Shown here piece by piece: positions 7,060-19,903 of a stretch of DNA of 64,000 bases. Made by a program: the position numbers and the translations under genes. Positions within the stretch are counted from its first letter, which is position 1, and every line of letters starts with the position of its first letter. The notes under the pieces were generated by a model. That model was given only the letters and a program-made list of their open reading frames with translations, searched no databases and was not told where the DNA came from. Origin of the DNA: Hydnum rufescens UP504 (taxonomy: Eukaryota > Basidiomycota > Agaricomycetes > Cantharellales > Hydnaceae); the NCBI GenBank assembly GCA_014904985.1, contig MU128921.1, positions 79,944 to 143,943 of the forward strand, read 5' to 3'.

Positions 7060-9650
7060 ATGTCTAGTGCAAGTACTCGAGCGTCTTCTACCTCGTCTCC
7101 TCGCTCTCCCAATTCTGCCAAGATTAATAGTTCAAGCCTCACCAACCGAGGGAGACACCGGGACTCAGGCAAGAAACCTGCTGAGAATCAGTCAGCTGCT
7201 GTTGTCCTCCCTTCGAAAGAAGATCGGAGCATCCGAGGTGACGCTCACGAAGATGTGTGCTTCATATGCACAGAACCCATTAGATTCTACTCTGTTGCCG
7301 AATGCAATCATCGGACATGTCATGTCTGCGCCCTTCGTCTTCGAGCCTTGTATAAGAGGATGGAATGCACATTCTGCAAGGTTGGTCCTCTCTCTACACG
7401 TTAATAACTCAAGTCGTCATTTTTTCCGCGTACAGCACCCCCAGCCGAGGATTATCTTCACCACCTCACCGTCTAAGCCGTATGAGGAATACAAGGAAGA
7501 CATGGTCCCTTATTCTGACGACAAACTCAATATCTCCTTCGAAACTATCGAGATTATGGAAGAAACGTTATTTATTTTGAGGTCCGCCTTGCTTCGCCCC
7601 TTCTCTTTGATCTTTTGATCGATTTTATCTTTCAGATTCAATTGTCCCGACTCCCACTGTGTGTTCATCGCAACCGGGTGGGTAGATCTCAAAGGGCATG
7701 TTCGCGATATGCACGGTCAATTGTTCTGGTGAGATTCGCTATCGACGTTATCTACTCCAGTAACTCATACCTCGTTTTCCTATCAGTGACCTATGCATTC
7801 GCCATAAGAAGGTTTTTACTCATGAGCACACATTGTATTCTCCTAGACAGCTCTCATCCCACCTCCAATCATTGCGGAAACCACCAACGATGCCGACTCG
7901 GCTTAAGGGCCGGGGCCTAGATCCAGAAACGGATCCAGCGAAAGATTTCGACCCCCATCCAATGTGTATCTTTTGCAAAGAGTGTTTCTATGGCCCAGAC
8001 GAGATATTCGCCCACCTGAGAGAGAAGCACGAAGAGTGTTTTGTCTGCAAACGAATGGGGAATCGAGATATCTAGTAAGATGGTTCCACTGTGTTCTCCG
8101 CCCCAAACTCACATGTCCTCCATAAAGTTTCCAAAACTACGAAAGACTGGTACGTGCTATATACATCTACAATTCACTGTTCCTCATGGCCTTTGCTACT
8201 AGGACCAGCATTTCCAGTACGTCTTGAAATTTGATGACTTTGATTTGGATTCTGAACTGCACGTCCAGAGCAGAACATTTCCCTTGCATGTATCCCCATT
8301 GTCTGGAGGAGAAATTTGTGGTCTTCTCTTCATTGCTGGACTTGAACGCACATCAAGTTCGGATTCATGGGGAGACGATGACCGGGAAACAGAAGAAAGA
8401 CAAGATGCGGGTGGAAGCTGGTTTTACTTTTGAAGACATCCGGAGTGGTGGATCGTCTACTCGCAGCCAACCGATAGCTCCAAGAAACAGTGGGAATAGT
8501 GGGGGTCTAGCCATCTTTACCCGAAGGGCTGTACTTGGTGACACTCTCACTACGGGTAGCAATGAGCTTGGCTCTTCTCCAGGAAATGTAGTCGATGTAG
8601 GCGAACACCCGATCTCAGAGTTCGTAATCTCCGCTCACTCTGTGACCCTATCGCTAAGTCCCTTCTTTGGTTAAGCTTGGCACCATTAAATCTATTTTTG
8701 CGCAATCTTACCCAGTCCGCCCAATTCTCCGTCGTCTCAACCGTTCGTAGCTTCAAAGCTTCAGAATGTACAGCCCGAGACATGCTTGACAATATTTTCA
8801 ATGTCTTCAATCGAAATCTCGATATCACTGGGACTCTCGTTATCAGAATCCTCGAACTATTCGAATCGCAAGAAGAGAAGAAGAACGAACTGCTCCAGAG
8901 TTGGAATGGGCTCAAAATTGAGGTAATCACTCACTGCCAATCGGTCTGCGATTAAAGCTAATGTCCTGCCGATCCTTCCAGGAGCGCCAACAATTCCCTT
9001 CTTTAGTTCCAGTAGCCTCCAGCTTGCAAGCAGGGTACTCGGGGATAACGAGCGGTCGTATGCTCAACATCAAGAAGCCAACCCACCCTTCCAGCTCTAC
9101 CCACCAAACGTCGCGGAGGGTGTGGGATCGGGTTGAGCAAGCTGCGACCTCCAGTGTACCTCCCTTGTCCACAGGGACAGCTGCCTCCGCATCTTTCCCG
9201 AGTTTGGCATCGGTTAATACCAGGCACAAACCAACGCAGCGAACGGCATGGTCTCCATCATCGAGCGGTCCCTCATCATCCTCTGCCAATGCCTTTCATC
9301 CCGTTCCTACATCGGTGCTAGCCCTAAACTCGGGGAACAACCCTCCTGATGCACCAAGCACGAGTTCCATCAGGCAGTTTCCGTCCCTGCCATCAACCTT
9401 ACGAGCACCTACTCGAGATTCCGCCAGTGGGAATCCGAGTGTCAAGCCAATTCTCCGAGGCCAAAGACCAGTCAAGAATGCCTGGGGTGTGCTGCCGTCG
9501 GCTGCCGGTGAAGCCCACGATGACCCCCAGGATGGCCCCGATGCAGCGGGTATTGTTATCGCTCAACATGGCAACGAACAAGGCGGAGGAAGAGGAAAGA
9601 GAAAAAAGGGGAAGGAAATTTTATTCACTCTAGGCGCATTGGCCACATAG
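7060..9650 (+). CDS. HEL2: ZNF598/Hel2-type RING-finger E3 ubiquitin ligase
   Basis: RING domain at residues ~67-107: CFICTEP...CNHRTCHVCALRLRALY...CTFCK, the distinctive Hel2/ZNF598 form. Spliced exons I read: 7060-7380, 7436-7581, 7636-7728, 7787-8074, 8128-8149, 8203-8216, 8269-..., then a frame that ends in ...LLQSWNGLKIE at 8921, and 8980-9650. C2H2 zinc fingers follow in family order (FNCPDSHC...HVRDMH; CIFCKECFYGPDEIFAHLREKHEECFVCK; FPCMYPHC...LNAHQVRIHG). The C-terminal third contains the family helical region (KASECTARDMLDNIF) and a low-complexity tail. In known systems Hel2/ZNF598 senses collided ribosomes and ubiquitinates small-subunit proteins to start ribosome quality control. 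The junction around 8600-8640, where the reading frame changes, is not resolved: an intron or a base error. Confidence 0.9.
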
Positions 9651-9862
9651 AAGTATCTAGATAGTCTTCAGATGCAGGGTAGAACTGCCATCTGCAGATC
9701 AGGCCATGGTATCTTCGACATCCCTCGTTTTCATGCTTGTGCTTATCATTGTGACATCATGAAACCTTTAAAGCATAGATGACATGCTCAATGACATGAG
9801 ATGATTCTGCAAATCCATCTCGCCAGACTACTGAATCCGCCAGCATAGGACATTTAGCCTCC

Positions 9863-12785
9863 TTATTCCTCGTCGATGCCGAGATCGAGGTCCGCTCGAT
9901 CTTGCCTGACTGAATCAGAACATTCTTCTGTGGGGCTGATATCCCCCGGGCCTGACCGCAACCATCCATCATCCAGTGTATTGAAGCACGACGCTGCCCT
10001 GAGGCCAAGACCGGATATATTCCGTGTTCGTTCGATGCGGTGTTGGGCGAACGAAACCGTCCGAGAACGCCACACAGAAGAATGATGTTCATATGACGCG
10101 AGATCTTGGATCGAAAAAGGCATGTCGATGCGGAAATCGAGGCGTTGCAGGAACTCGTTTGGTGAGGGGTGCCACGGTGCAGAGTGTATGGATGGTGAAG
10201 TCATCACGGAACCGAACGTTTGAGAGCTGAGAGTACCAATCGAACTAGGCTGGGCCAAGGTCAAAAGAGCAGTGGTCCACCGTGACCAAGAGGACATGGA
10301 TCCGCTGTCCATGATGATCGGAGACGAGTTTTCTGATTTCTGGGTCCCAGAAGGAGAAAGCGATCGGTCCATTGACGGTATGAGCGAGATCTCGTGATAA
10401 GCGAGTTTCACCGTTGCGATATCATGCTCCAAGTCAGCCAGTTTACGTTCAAATGCCTCTGTTGATGAAGGGCCCCGGTCATCTACAAGAGCTTCAACTT
10501 CCCTTCCTATTGTATTTTGATGCGTTTCCTCGTTCGAAAGTTCAATAAGAGTCCGGAAGCCCTGCACCAAGCGGGCGTCGTCCGACATACGGATTTCAAT
10601 TTCTACCATGGCGTCGTCATTGAAGTCATGTAGTCGGGCAGCGGCGGAGCTTAGTAAAGAGAGTGCAGTAGAAGCAAAACGGAGATCCGAGGCCGCCCCC
10701 TGTGATGAACAAAGCGAAGCATCTCTTGTCAAGTCAGATTCCAACGAGGAGAGGTTACGATGACAGTTTCTGAATTGTTCTTGTACACTGTCATGTCGGT
10801 GAAGGAAGACATCGAGTCTGAGTTGGATTTGGGCAGACTTTAGTGTTGCCACCTCGACCGAGGGGTGATCAGGCACAATGCCGACCATGACCAGCGAATC
10901 GCCTTCCATGCTCAAACTGGGGCCTTGGATCGTGGGGTTGAGCCCGTCTTCTCCTGGTTTAGCATAGTCGGGGGGAAAAGAATCGGGAGGGTTGGATGAT
11001 ATATTGGACGGATCCGGGTTTGCCTCAGGTGTGAGGCTTGTAATTCCGAGGTTGCCGGGAGTGGGGGAGGATCGATGCTCTGAAGAGGACCTTGGGTGGG
11101 GTGGGGAAGAGATGGGTGACCGCTCGACAGGCAGTGGAATGGATCGGAGACCTCCGCGCTCTCGCTCCAGAGCCAGTCTCAGTTCTCTCTCAGTGTTGAG
11201 TTCCTCGAGAACACCCTCCAGTGTTTGCTGCGCCATGATAAGGCGTCGTAAGGAACCATTGCGAATCGTATCTTTTGCAGGGGCCTCATCGAACGCCGCT
11301 AAGACATGCTTCGCTGATTCGAGGGACCTAACAAACGACGACTCCAGAGAATCTTGGGACGCAGAATCAAGGTGTGTTTGCGAATGGACGGAAGACCAAG
11401 CTCGATAAGCCTCATCAGCTTTACGTTCCCATCGAACTAAGCCCTCCAGCAATTGTTCTTCTCGAGAAAGCATCTTCATGCGGAGCACAATCTCCCGACG
11501 TCGGCCGAAAGTCGCCCTTGAAATGTCCTCAGTGAAGGTTATCCAGGGCAAGACGCAATCTTTCCGTCTGTTGACGCTCATTGAGGAGAGCTAATTCCAG
11601 TTGATGAATACGATCTGACATGCTTGATTGAATCGCATGATTCCGGGTCTTTGAGGACTTAAGGGCCTTCTGGAGGACATCAATTGAGGCTTGTGAAAAT
11701 GCCCTGACGTAGGTACCGCTAAGTATCACATCGAGGAGGTCCAGGTGAGAGGTGACTTTACATGTAGCGGGACACTAATCTGGCAGCGGCAGTGTCGTCT
11801 GCTTCATGTTGCTGAAGTTCTACTCGAGTCATAGCCAATTTTTCCCTGTCCTACATAGGATCTGAGCCCAGATATATGGAACACTGCGCATACGCACTTC
11901 TTCAGCAATCTTTCGCATTTCCACCAGATCCCCCTGACAAGACTCCAACTGGGCTGCTATATTTTGGCTCTGGACATGTAGTCGATGGATCTCGGCGTTC
12001 AACTCCTGTAGGATTGTTTGCGTCTCGTGACGATATTCGAGGATTGTCTCGTGGGTTGACAGCAGATGCCTAGGCCTAGTGGATTGAGTGGGGCTATGAC
12101 TAGTAGCTGTAGAGTTCAACGAAGAGCGTCCCTCCAATGTTTTAACAAGATCTGCGTACTGTGAAAGGGGGGCGTGAGTTACACAGGACCAATTCTTTGG
12201 CTTTAATGTACAAATACCTCTTGCACAACTCGGTCATACGTGTTACGCTCCTCAACAACTATCCGGAGCGCATTTGAAGTCTCTCTTTCTCTGGCAAGAG
12301 CCTGCACCTCGCGCTCACGGGCATTGGCAGCCGTTTGACGGGCAGCGAAGGCTCGCGACTCAGCGTGCTCAAGATGAGCGGATAGGTTGGCCACCTCAAC
12401 TGTACGATCGAGCAACGCAGACTCAGTCGAAGACAGTCTGTCGTTTGCACGATGAAGTGCCAGGGTGATCTCCGCCACCTGTGTGTTGTCGGGGGTGACC
12501 AGCTCCTCAGCATGTGCCCTCAAGACTTTGGCCTCCTTTTCCAACTGTGCGTTGCGTTGCAACGTGGTCCGAGTGGTTTCTCGACTCATCGCAAGTTCGA
12601 GAACTTGTCGCTGCAGGTGAATTGAAGCGACATGAGATGCGTGCTACGAGAGGCGACGACATGAATGATAAGTCTGTACAAATCCGCATCTGTCCACGTA
12701 CCTCATAATTAGACAATGCGGCTCGAAGGCCCGCAATCTCTAAGGCTAATGGGTGATCTTTGACGAGACCGAGACTGCCCTCCAT
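9863..12785 (-). CDS. Large coiled-coil protein, function unknown
   Basis: I do not recognise a family. Starting at the ATG at 12785 (MEGSLGLVKDHPLALEIAGL), introns at about 12627-12699 and 12169-12226 join exons of strongly heptad-like sequence (ERETSNALRIVVEERN; ILQELNAEIHRLHVQSQNIAAQLESCQ; SDRIHQLELALLNERQQTERLRLALDN). The last large exon (to the TAA at 9863) continues with a short coiled coil, a Ser/Pro-rich linker and an acidic tail ending DLGIDEE. Between about 11580 and 11530 the reading frame moves by one with no good intron to explain it. A structural or cytoskeletal scaffold would fit the composition, but that is only inference. It is convergent with the ZNF598-like gene (212 bp between stops). 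Confidence 0.7.
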
Positions 12786-13357
12786 ATTGCGTTGAGAGAC
12801 CGAACGAGATCATACAAGCTTGATTGACTGGAACGGTTTTATCTGACTCGAAGGGACTGATGCGCGATTTTGTGTATCACACCTCCTGATGCCCTGGAGA
12901 CCCAAAACGTAGCTACTGGGTCGTCTCGCCTCAGAGATGTTGCTGGTAGGTCCCTCAGTGGGTGCCGTTTCAGACCCGTCTATGGACCCTGCTTCTGGGA
13001 CCCGAGACGTATACCGAGATAATTCAACGTGCACAATCCGACGCAATCAATTTATCTGTACTGTACTGTACTGTTTACTCGTGTAATTTCACAAGAATTC
13101 TGCATTCCACTTGTTTTGCCATCCTGCCTTGTTGGATGAAATCTATATCCGTAAGCAAAGGACAAACCTCAAAATGCAATGAAAGCTATTGTGGTTGCTG
13201 CCAGCGACACTGCATTGGGTGAGCAGGTGAATGTCAAGCAAAGGTTTGTGCATTTGGCCTCCTATAATATTCTGGGTTCAAATGTAACGGTTAGGTACAT
13301 CTCCGGGTCAGAGTCTCCAAGTAATGTAGGGATGGGAATCCAGTCTAACTCTTCGGA
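12786..13357. other. Spacer between POLD2 end and the coiled-coil gene start
   Basis: Contains an open minus-strand frame (13046-12810) without an ATG, which might be an extra 5' exon of the coiled-coil gene. A CTGTACTGTACTGT microsatellite lies at about 13057-13071. Confidence 0.4.
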
Positions 13358-15186
13358 TCACGCCCAGCCTTGGGTAGCATGGAATCGTATGGTCTGCACC
13401 GCAAGACTTGTAGTGTTGACAATGACAACCTGGCCAGTCTCGGAAAACTTAGGGACAAGCACTACCCGAGTCATCTCGCCCAGAGGCCCTCTCATCAACT
13501 CCGACTCGAACGAGGGTTGATTTCCAATAGCGTACACGCTTGGAGAGTGCGATAGCACGAATGGATCTCGGTCGAAAAAGGGGTAACACCCTACTCGCAA
13601 ATAAACAGGTTTAGACTTGGAATGCATTGAATTCACTCACATAGTGTATCAGGGCACGTTGGGGCTATATGACGCCACAGCAGTGTATCACACGCCATTG
13701 CCATTCGGTCAGTCGAATCCACGTACTTGAAGATATCGTCCAGTGTCTGACCCGAAGTCGCGAGCACGCTAACAACCATCTAAGCCGCAGAGTACTAAAT
13801 ATGAGGCGAATTATCTCCTTACCCCCAGGCACCAATGTCCAACCAGACGGGATTTGTTTCACTCATAAAGACTTGAGATTCTGGAAAGCCTTCAAATCCA
13901 AACATAGCCTTAGGCATCGGCTGTTGCGGCAACGTCGAAGGGGCCGGATCTGTCGACCCGGGTAATATGTGGACTGTCACCGACCTCGCGAGTTCTTGCA
14001 GCGAACGAGTAAATCGACGTAGGGGGGCTGGGTCCCAAGTCGTTTGAGAATTGTAGCGTTTCTGGAACCCCAGCTGAGTACTCTATATACAAGGCACGGA
14101 ATACGCACTTACAGAGTTCTTGAGATCATCTTGTGATTTCCTCGGAATGTCTAGCGAGTTCCCGAGCACGATTAGGGCAGAACATTGTGCGCTAAAACTC
14201 TGATCCTGTGGACCTCCGGTTTCCCCCTTGAGATATTCAACAAGTAATTGAAGGCGCATGTCTAACGCATCGTCCATGCCTGGCTGAACATCGCTCGACG
14301 ATATGTCCAGCCCAGAAATGAAGGCGACCCAACTGCCATCTGTGTGCTTCGACACTTCCGGGCCCTGTCAATTCACCGGAAGAATCTCACATGCCGTGAG
14401 TCTTACCTTGATCGACCTCAAGTTCTGAGTAGGACGAACGAAGCGAGGTCACACCCTGCGGTGCCATTCCCGCAAAACAAGCATCCACTACTTGGAATTC
14501 TCCAGCCGAAGTCTCAACCCCAAGGACGGCCATGATCACTCCAGTAACGAGCCTCAACCGCATAAGGGGTTCGCCAACGAGTTTGATTCGACCCGATTCA
14601 TCTTCCAGCAAAACAGTGTCCTGAGGCGAGTTGAATTTAGGCCGAGACGGAGGCGCCACTATCCAATGCTAGTCCACGATGATTGCGGCATGAGTGGGAG
14701 TCGGGAGGGTTTGATGAAGTGAGGACTGACACTACCTCTTTGCCGATATCGACAAGGACGTTAGGCTTCAGGGGCATATCCATGTATATGGTGCCAACCA
14801 CGTAGCATAATTGTGACTTTACCACATCTAGAACACGAGATATCGAGACAGGTTTGCCTATATTAGGGAGCGTGAATCGATGCTTAAAATGACGAATCCG
14901 CCACTTTTTGCTACTTGCCCGCGACATCTTTCCACTTAGTTTCAGCAGCTTTCAGGACAACAGGCTTGAGCATGGTGAGCCTCGCAAAATAGATATTGGC
15001 GAATTGGTGCGAATAGGATTTCGTAGTCTCCCCACTAAGTATAAAGGAGTCAACCACTCCAGAAGGAAGATTATTGTTGGGCTTCGGAAGTGGACTGCTG
15101 GGGGTCGAGCTGACAGTAAGGAGCTATAAAAGTAAGTCCAGGATGTCCCGGGACTCCTGTAGGACTCACACATTCTTGGCAGGCAT
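13358..15186 (-). CDS. POLD2: DNA polymerase delta subunit 2 (Pol31/Cdc1/POLD2)
   Basis: B-subunit of the replicative polymerase delta; it bridges the catalytic and third subunits. Start at 15186 (MPAKN), a first intron to about 15127, then ...SFILSGETTKSYSHQFANIYFARLTMLKPVV, the family N-terminus. Next come LDVVKSQLCYVVGTIYMDMPLKPNVL, the OB-fold region, GEFQVVDACFAGMAPQ, the phosphodiesterase-like domain (WVAFISGLDISSSD), and the C-terminal TSGQTLDDIFKYVDSTDRMAMA, PFVLSHSPSVYAIGNQPSFES and VVLVPKFSETGQVVIVNTTSL. Stop at 13358. The frame between exon 2 (ending DVAGK) and LDVV does not join cleanly with any intron I can see near 14880-14915. It diverges from the EDE1-like gene. Confidence 0.92.
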
Positions 15187-15287
15187 TGGAGTTCGCGCCG
15201 TCCGCAGAACAACGGCAGTTTCCGTTACGGTTACGGAATCATTCGGACGAGTCTAGAGACTTAGAGCGGAGGCTCCCATTCTTTATC
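15187..15287. promoter_or_regulatory. Short bidirectional promoter POLD2 / EDE1-like
   Basis: Only 101 bp separate the two start codons. It contains GTTACGGTTACGG direct repeats (about 15223-15236) and no TATA box. Both genes must share this stretch or use sites inside each other's 5' exons. Confidence 0.5.
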
Positions 15288-18200
15288 ATGTCGAACTGGG
15301 CATCATTCGCTCCCACACCCCCAGAGCTTGCTTATGCCGCCCAGATATTCAACTCGGCCGACCCTCAGAAACTTGGCGTCATCACTGGCGAGGCGGCAGT
15401 CCCGCTTCTCAATGGCTCAAATCTCTCACCCGACAAGTTGGGCGAGATTTGGGCCATTGCAGATCACGAAAATAATGGATTCCTGTCTAAGAAGGCGTGG
15501 CTGTTGCTGTTCGCCTCATTGGTTGGGCACAATTCGGAGAGTCAATAACGGACTCATTATTGCTAAAGCGTGAGTAGTTCGCTACGTTCGTCACGATCAA
15601 GACAGCCAATATTTGTATAGCTGGGCCCCTTCCTACGATCGCTGGAATATCTGCCCCGACCAACTCTGTCCCGGCTGTCCGCCCTACAAGCCCCAAACCG
15701 ACCCCGCCCGTGGCTCCCGCTGCACTCCCTCCAATTACTCCGGCAGACCGTGCCAAATTCTTGCGTCTCTATGTCAGTTGTGGTCCATCTTCAGGGCTAT
15801 TGAGTGGTATGGCTTTTATTGGACTTGTTATGCGTGGTGTCTCTAAGTACGGGGTAAATTCTAGGCGACAAAGCTCGTGATGTCTTTCTCAAGTCTCGTC
15901 TCCCAGTCGAAACGCTGGGGAAGATATGGTACATCTGTTGCTAACTGGTCTCTTACTAAATATGTCTCTGAATCGATTCCATCTTCAGGAATTTGGCAGA
16001 CACGCATCAACGCGGATCCCTGGATGCGATAGACTTCGCGATTGGCATGCACCTCATCCAAATCTGCATGGCCTCTCCCTCCTTCGTTATTCCTTCTGTC
16101 CTCTCCCCTAATGTATACGAGCAAGCCAGCGGAGGCAAGCGCTTTGAGAGTATTCGTGAGCCCGCCGCGGGGAGCACCATGCCCTCCTCGCCCACACATG
16201 TCCCTTCGAACAGTATTGGCACAGCCTCGTCGATAAGGCAGCAGTATACCGGCCAGCCTTCTATAGCCTCCTCTGCCCCCGAACAGTCTTTCGTTTCGAC
16301 ACAACCTTCCTCCGCATTTTCCAGTCAGCTCTCTGCCTCTCAAGCATGGGATGTTACTCCTGCAGAAAAACTAAAATCGGATGCTTTCTTCGATACTCTG
16401 GATCCCCAGAAACGTGGATTCATAGAAGGAGAGGTTGCAGTGCCTTTCATGCTCGAGTCCACGCTTTCAGAACAACTCCTGGCCCAAATCTGGCGAGTTA
16501 TTTGGATATTAACTTAACTGGGATCTACCGTGACTCATGTTCATCATTGTAGGGACCTTGCAGATCTAAATAATGATGGCAAGCTAACCAGGGATGGCTT
16601 TGCTGTTGCAATGCATCTTATCAATGGAAAGCTGGCCGGAAGGGAGGTTCCAGATATCCTACCACCCAGTCTTATGCCTCCTCGCATTCGAAATGCGGTG
16701 GCAACAAAAGCCGCTGCGCCGCGAAGTACGTTTGTTCGGTCGACCCATGTTCATACGCTTTCTTAGTTCTGTTGGACAGATGAGATACACCAAGACCTCT
16801 GGCTCTTGGATGATGATACCCGCCGGCTACGACCCTCCCCACTTCACCTCCTACCATTGCCTCTCCGGCATTTACTCCCCGGCGCCTGCCGTCTCATCCT
16901 CATCCCCTATCTCGCTTGCCCGTAGGTGAAATGTGTTCCTGGTCTTTTTCATTGCTCTGAAACTCGATCCTTCCATACCCTCGAAAGCTGCAAAGCAGAT
17001 GGCTGCTAGGGACCTGCTGGACTCCGAAGACGAAGAGGTACAGAAAGCCGCCCTCCCTCCTTCCTCTGCTATTATAGGCAATACGAAGAACCAACTCGAC
17101 TCCACCTCGCAATCTCTTAACAAAACCCGGATGGAACGCGAGCAGCTCGATTATAACGTCACAGATTCCGCTGCTCAACTCGTTCAGCTGGAGTCTCAGC
17201 TCGCTTCCGCCAAGGCGGCATACGAGACCGAGACTCGACTTGTTAAAGATCTGCGTGATCGCCAGCTCGAGCAAGCCGCCGACATACGCACCATTCGCGC
17301 ACAGCTCATTCGCGCTGAAAGCGATGTCAGTGCTCTTCGCGCCGAAAAGGCCGAAGTGGAAGGCTCGGTTCTGAGGGATAAAGAAGAGATCCGCAGCCTA
17401 CAGCGAGCACTCAAAGAAGCGTCAGATGCCGCCGTGATCGCAAAGGCGGAGCTTGAGAGGGTCAAGAAGGATGCACGCCAGCAGAAGGGACTCCTGGCTA
17501 TCTCTCGCAAGCAGTTATCCAATGCAGAGGCAGAGCGAGAAGGTGTGGCGAAGGGGATCGTTACTGAGAAAGAGGAGCTTGCCCAAGCATATGTAGAACA
17601 TGCAGTTGTGGAGGCTGAGTACGCCCGGTCATTGGCCTCAGCACCCGTACCAGCACCAGCTGCAGTCGAAGTGGCCTCGACTTCGCCGCGCAATGTTCCT
17701 ATTCCCGAGACGCCCGAGCGCGTCGCTAGCCCTGCGCTTTCGACGAAGAACACAAATCCGTTCGGTCATCTCGCGCAAGGGTTCTCCAGCCCTCCTCCCA
17801 CTGTGTTCCCTCTTTTTGGTCCCCCAGCCCAGACTGAAGAGAGTATGCCCAAGGGTGCTCCTCAGGCTGCTGAAACTGATCCCTTCAGCGTTACTTCCGA
17901 TGCCCAAGTTTCTGAGCCCCACCCAGATCTGCTCTACCCGTCGAGTCACGAGATTCATCGTCCGAGCTCAAGATCTCAGTTCCTACTACCAATGGACCCG
18001 ATCTTCCCCCCATGTCTGCCATTGGACGCGGGGCACTGGGGTCTTCTGCGGAGGTCGGACGCGGAAGCAAGCACGATGAACCGCTTTCCAACCCCGATCC
18101 CGAAGAACAGCTAGAACATGACTTGCCTCCGCTGAAAGATATCGTGGAGGACGGTGATTCCTCGGATGATGATGATGTCCCTTTGGGGCAAACTACTTTA

Positions 18201-19549
18201 CTCAGGAAGTCGTCGATTCCAGCCCCTGCCTTCCTCGTTAACGATCAAACACCCCCTTGCAAGGGGTAGATATTGCAGTTCATGATATCACACCCATGGC
18301 GTCTGTGGTTGCCGCGTCTGCCTTTGCTGATGCTTCCTTGTCTGATCCGAGTCCTAGTGCTGCCACTCTGCCCCCCCCTCCTTCTGTGTCCAGGCGTTTG
18401 TCGCAGTCCCGCCGCGGAACGTCACCGTTCCCATTTGTGTCTACATCACCATCGAGCCCTTCGAAGCCAATATCCATCGGAGCCTCCTTATTTGATAATG
18501 CTTCCTTCACCGAGTCTCGGTTTCCAGCCCTCGATAACCCTGTGAAGGCTCTACAGAACCCAGAGCTCGATGCGGCTTTCTGGGGTCCTAAGGCACCCCC
18601 GACCGGTTCAGCTCAGGATGGCAACTTAGCTAGCGAAACTTTTGCCTTTAAATCGTCGTTTGACGACACATTTGACTTCAATTCAGCTTCTGCATTCCAA
18701 GCCCCTGCTGTAGAACAGTCCAATGGAAACTCGTCCGGCCCCGAACCCGCTCCGAAATCTTTCGGATCTGCCATGCCTCTGACTACGCCCTCGCCATCCA
18801 CAATCCCCCGCCCATCTAATCCTTTCCCAGGCGTGCCCACCACGCGGGAAGTTTCCACTTCTTTTGATGCTGTATTCAACATGCCTCCAGCTGCTCAGGA
18901 AGTTGGTGCTCACCCCCCGTCGAGCTATCAGCCACTCTCTTTTGATGATGCATTCGGTTCCGCCCCTGCACTCCCAGCATTCAATGTTAGTAGCAACCAA
19001 GCTCCCTCCACACCCTCTGATGCGAGCCCTTCTCCTGCGCCCCCCCTCCCGGTACGACCTCGTGAATCCCCAGCACAACAACGGACAACTCCCTCACTCA
19101 CGGATTCCGGTTTCCGTCGTTCAACCTCTCCTCGTCCACAATCACCTGTCTTCAACTCCAAAGCCTCAGCGGCGTCCCCTCCACTGCCAAATCGTAAGGA
19201 TTCTACTGAACCGCCTGCCTCGGCCTCCCGAACATCCAAATTAAGTTTGCATTTCCCGTTCGGAAAGAGTAAAAAGGAAAAGAAAGTGGCATCGGCGGCA
19301 AAGAAATCCACTAGCGTGGACGAGAACATTTCTTCCCCCCAATCATTGAGTGGTTTCGCTCGAGCCCCCTCACCTTCAGTGGTTCCTGTTCCTGCGGATG
19401 CTATAGGCACCGCGGGACCCAATGAAGATGTTGATGCTGTCAAAACTCTGGTGGGGATGGGGTTCAGTCGTGAGCAGGCTGTCCAGGCCCTGGAACGTCA
19501 CAGCTATGATGTCTCCACTGCATTGAACAGTCTTCTTGGCACGGTGTAA
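15288..19549 (+). CDS. EDE1: Ede1/Eps15-like EH-domain endocytic scaffold
   Basis: Early endocytosis scaffold at the plasma membrane; EH domains bind NPF motifs and the C-terminal UBA binds ubiquitin. Order seen: EH1 ([19 protein letters not shown]...), EH2 ([22 protein letters not shown]...[13 protein letters not shown]), EH3 ([23 protein letters not shown]...[23 protein letters not shown]), a Pro/Thr-rich linker, a long coiled coil (~17090-17640), a Ser/Pro-rich region with NPF (TNPFGHL, SNPFPG) and the C-terminal [26 protein letters not shown] to the TAA at 19549. Four frame breaks occur, at 15494-15495 (GG), 16819-16821 (CCC), 17917-17920 (CCCC) and 18252-18256 (CCCCC); adding one base to each run restores a continuous family-like reading, so they look like sequence errors and not decay. 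Confidence 0.92.
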
Positions 19550-19903
19550 CGAAAATGTTTCGGGGATAATTTTACACCTCTCCTCATTCATTTGATTATT
19601 ACTTTCTTACATGTCTTAAGGCAGTCCTCAGCTTTCTCTTTTTTATTTCTATACTGGGGATGGCAGTATGTTCCCCTTTGAATTACGTATAAGCCGCCAT
19701 CGCGCCGCAATGCAAGGGTACACTTGGTGATGAATACGAGCCCAGTAACACACACCATCGTTCGTCTCACGGAGTGCATCCCAGAGACTGCATCGCAAAG
19801 AGGGACAGCAAATTCATAAGGAGGTTATGTAGAATATGTATTACAAGTGCAAAACGAGTATAGGCCCAAAGAGAGGTGGATATAGGAATACAGTACCGTA
19901 AAA
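19550..19903. other. Convergent 3' region of EDE1-like and CNOT1
   Basis: 354 bp between two stop codons; A/T-rich patches near 19590-19650, no gene seen. Confidence 0.5.

Noticed and set aside
10992..11408. Plus-strand ORF of 138 residues
   Set aside because: Antisense shadow of the coiled-coil gene, arginine/serine-rich as expected for reversed codons.
17196..17753. Minus-strand ORF of 185 residues in EDE1
   Set aside because: Shadow frame of the coiled-coil region; composition (Ser/Ala-rich) follows from the sense codons.
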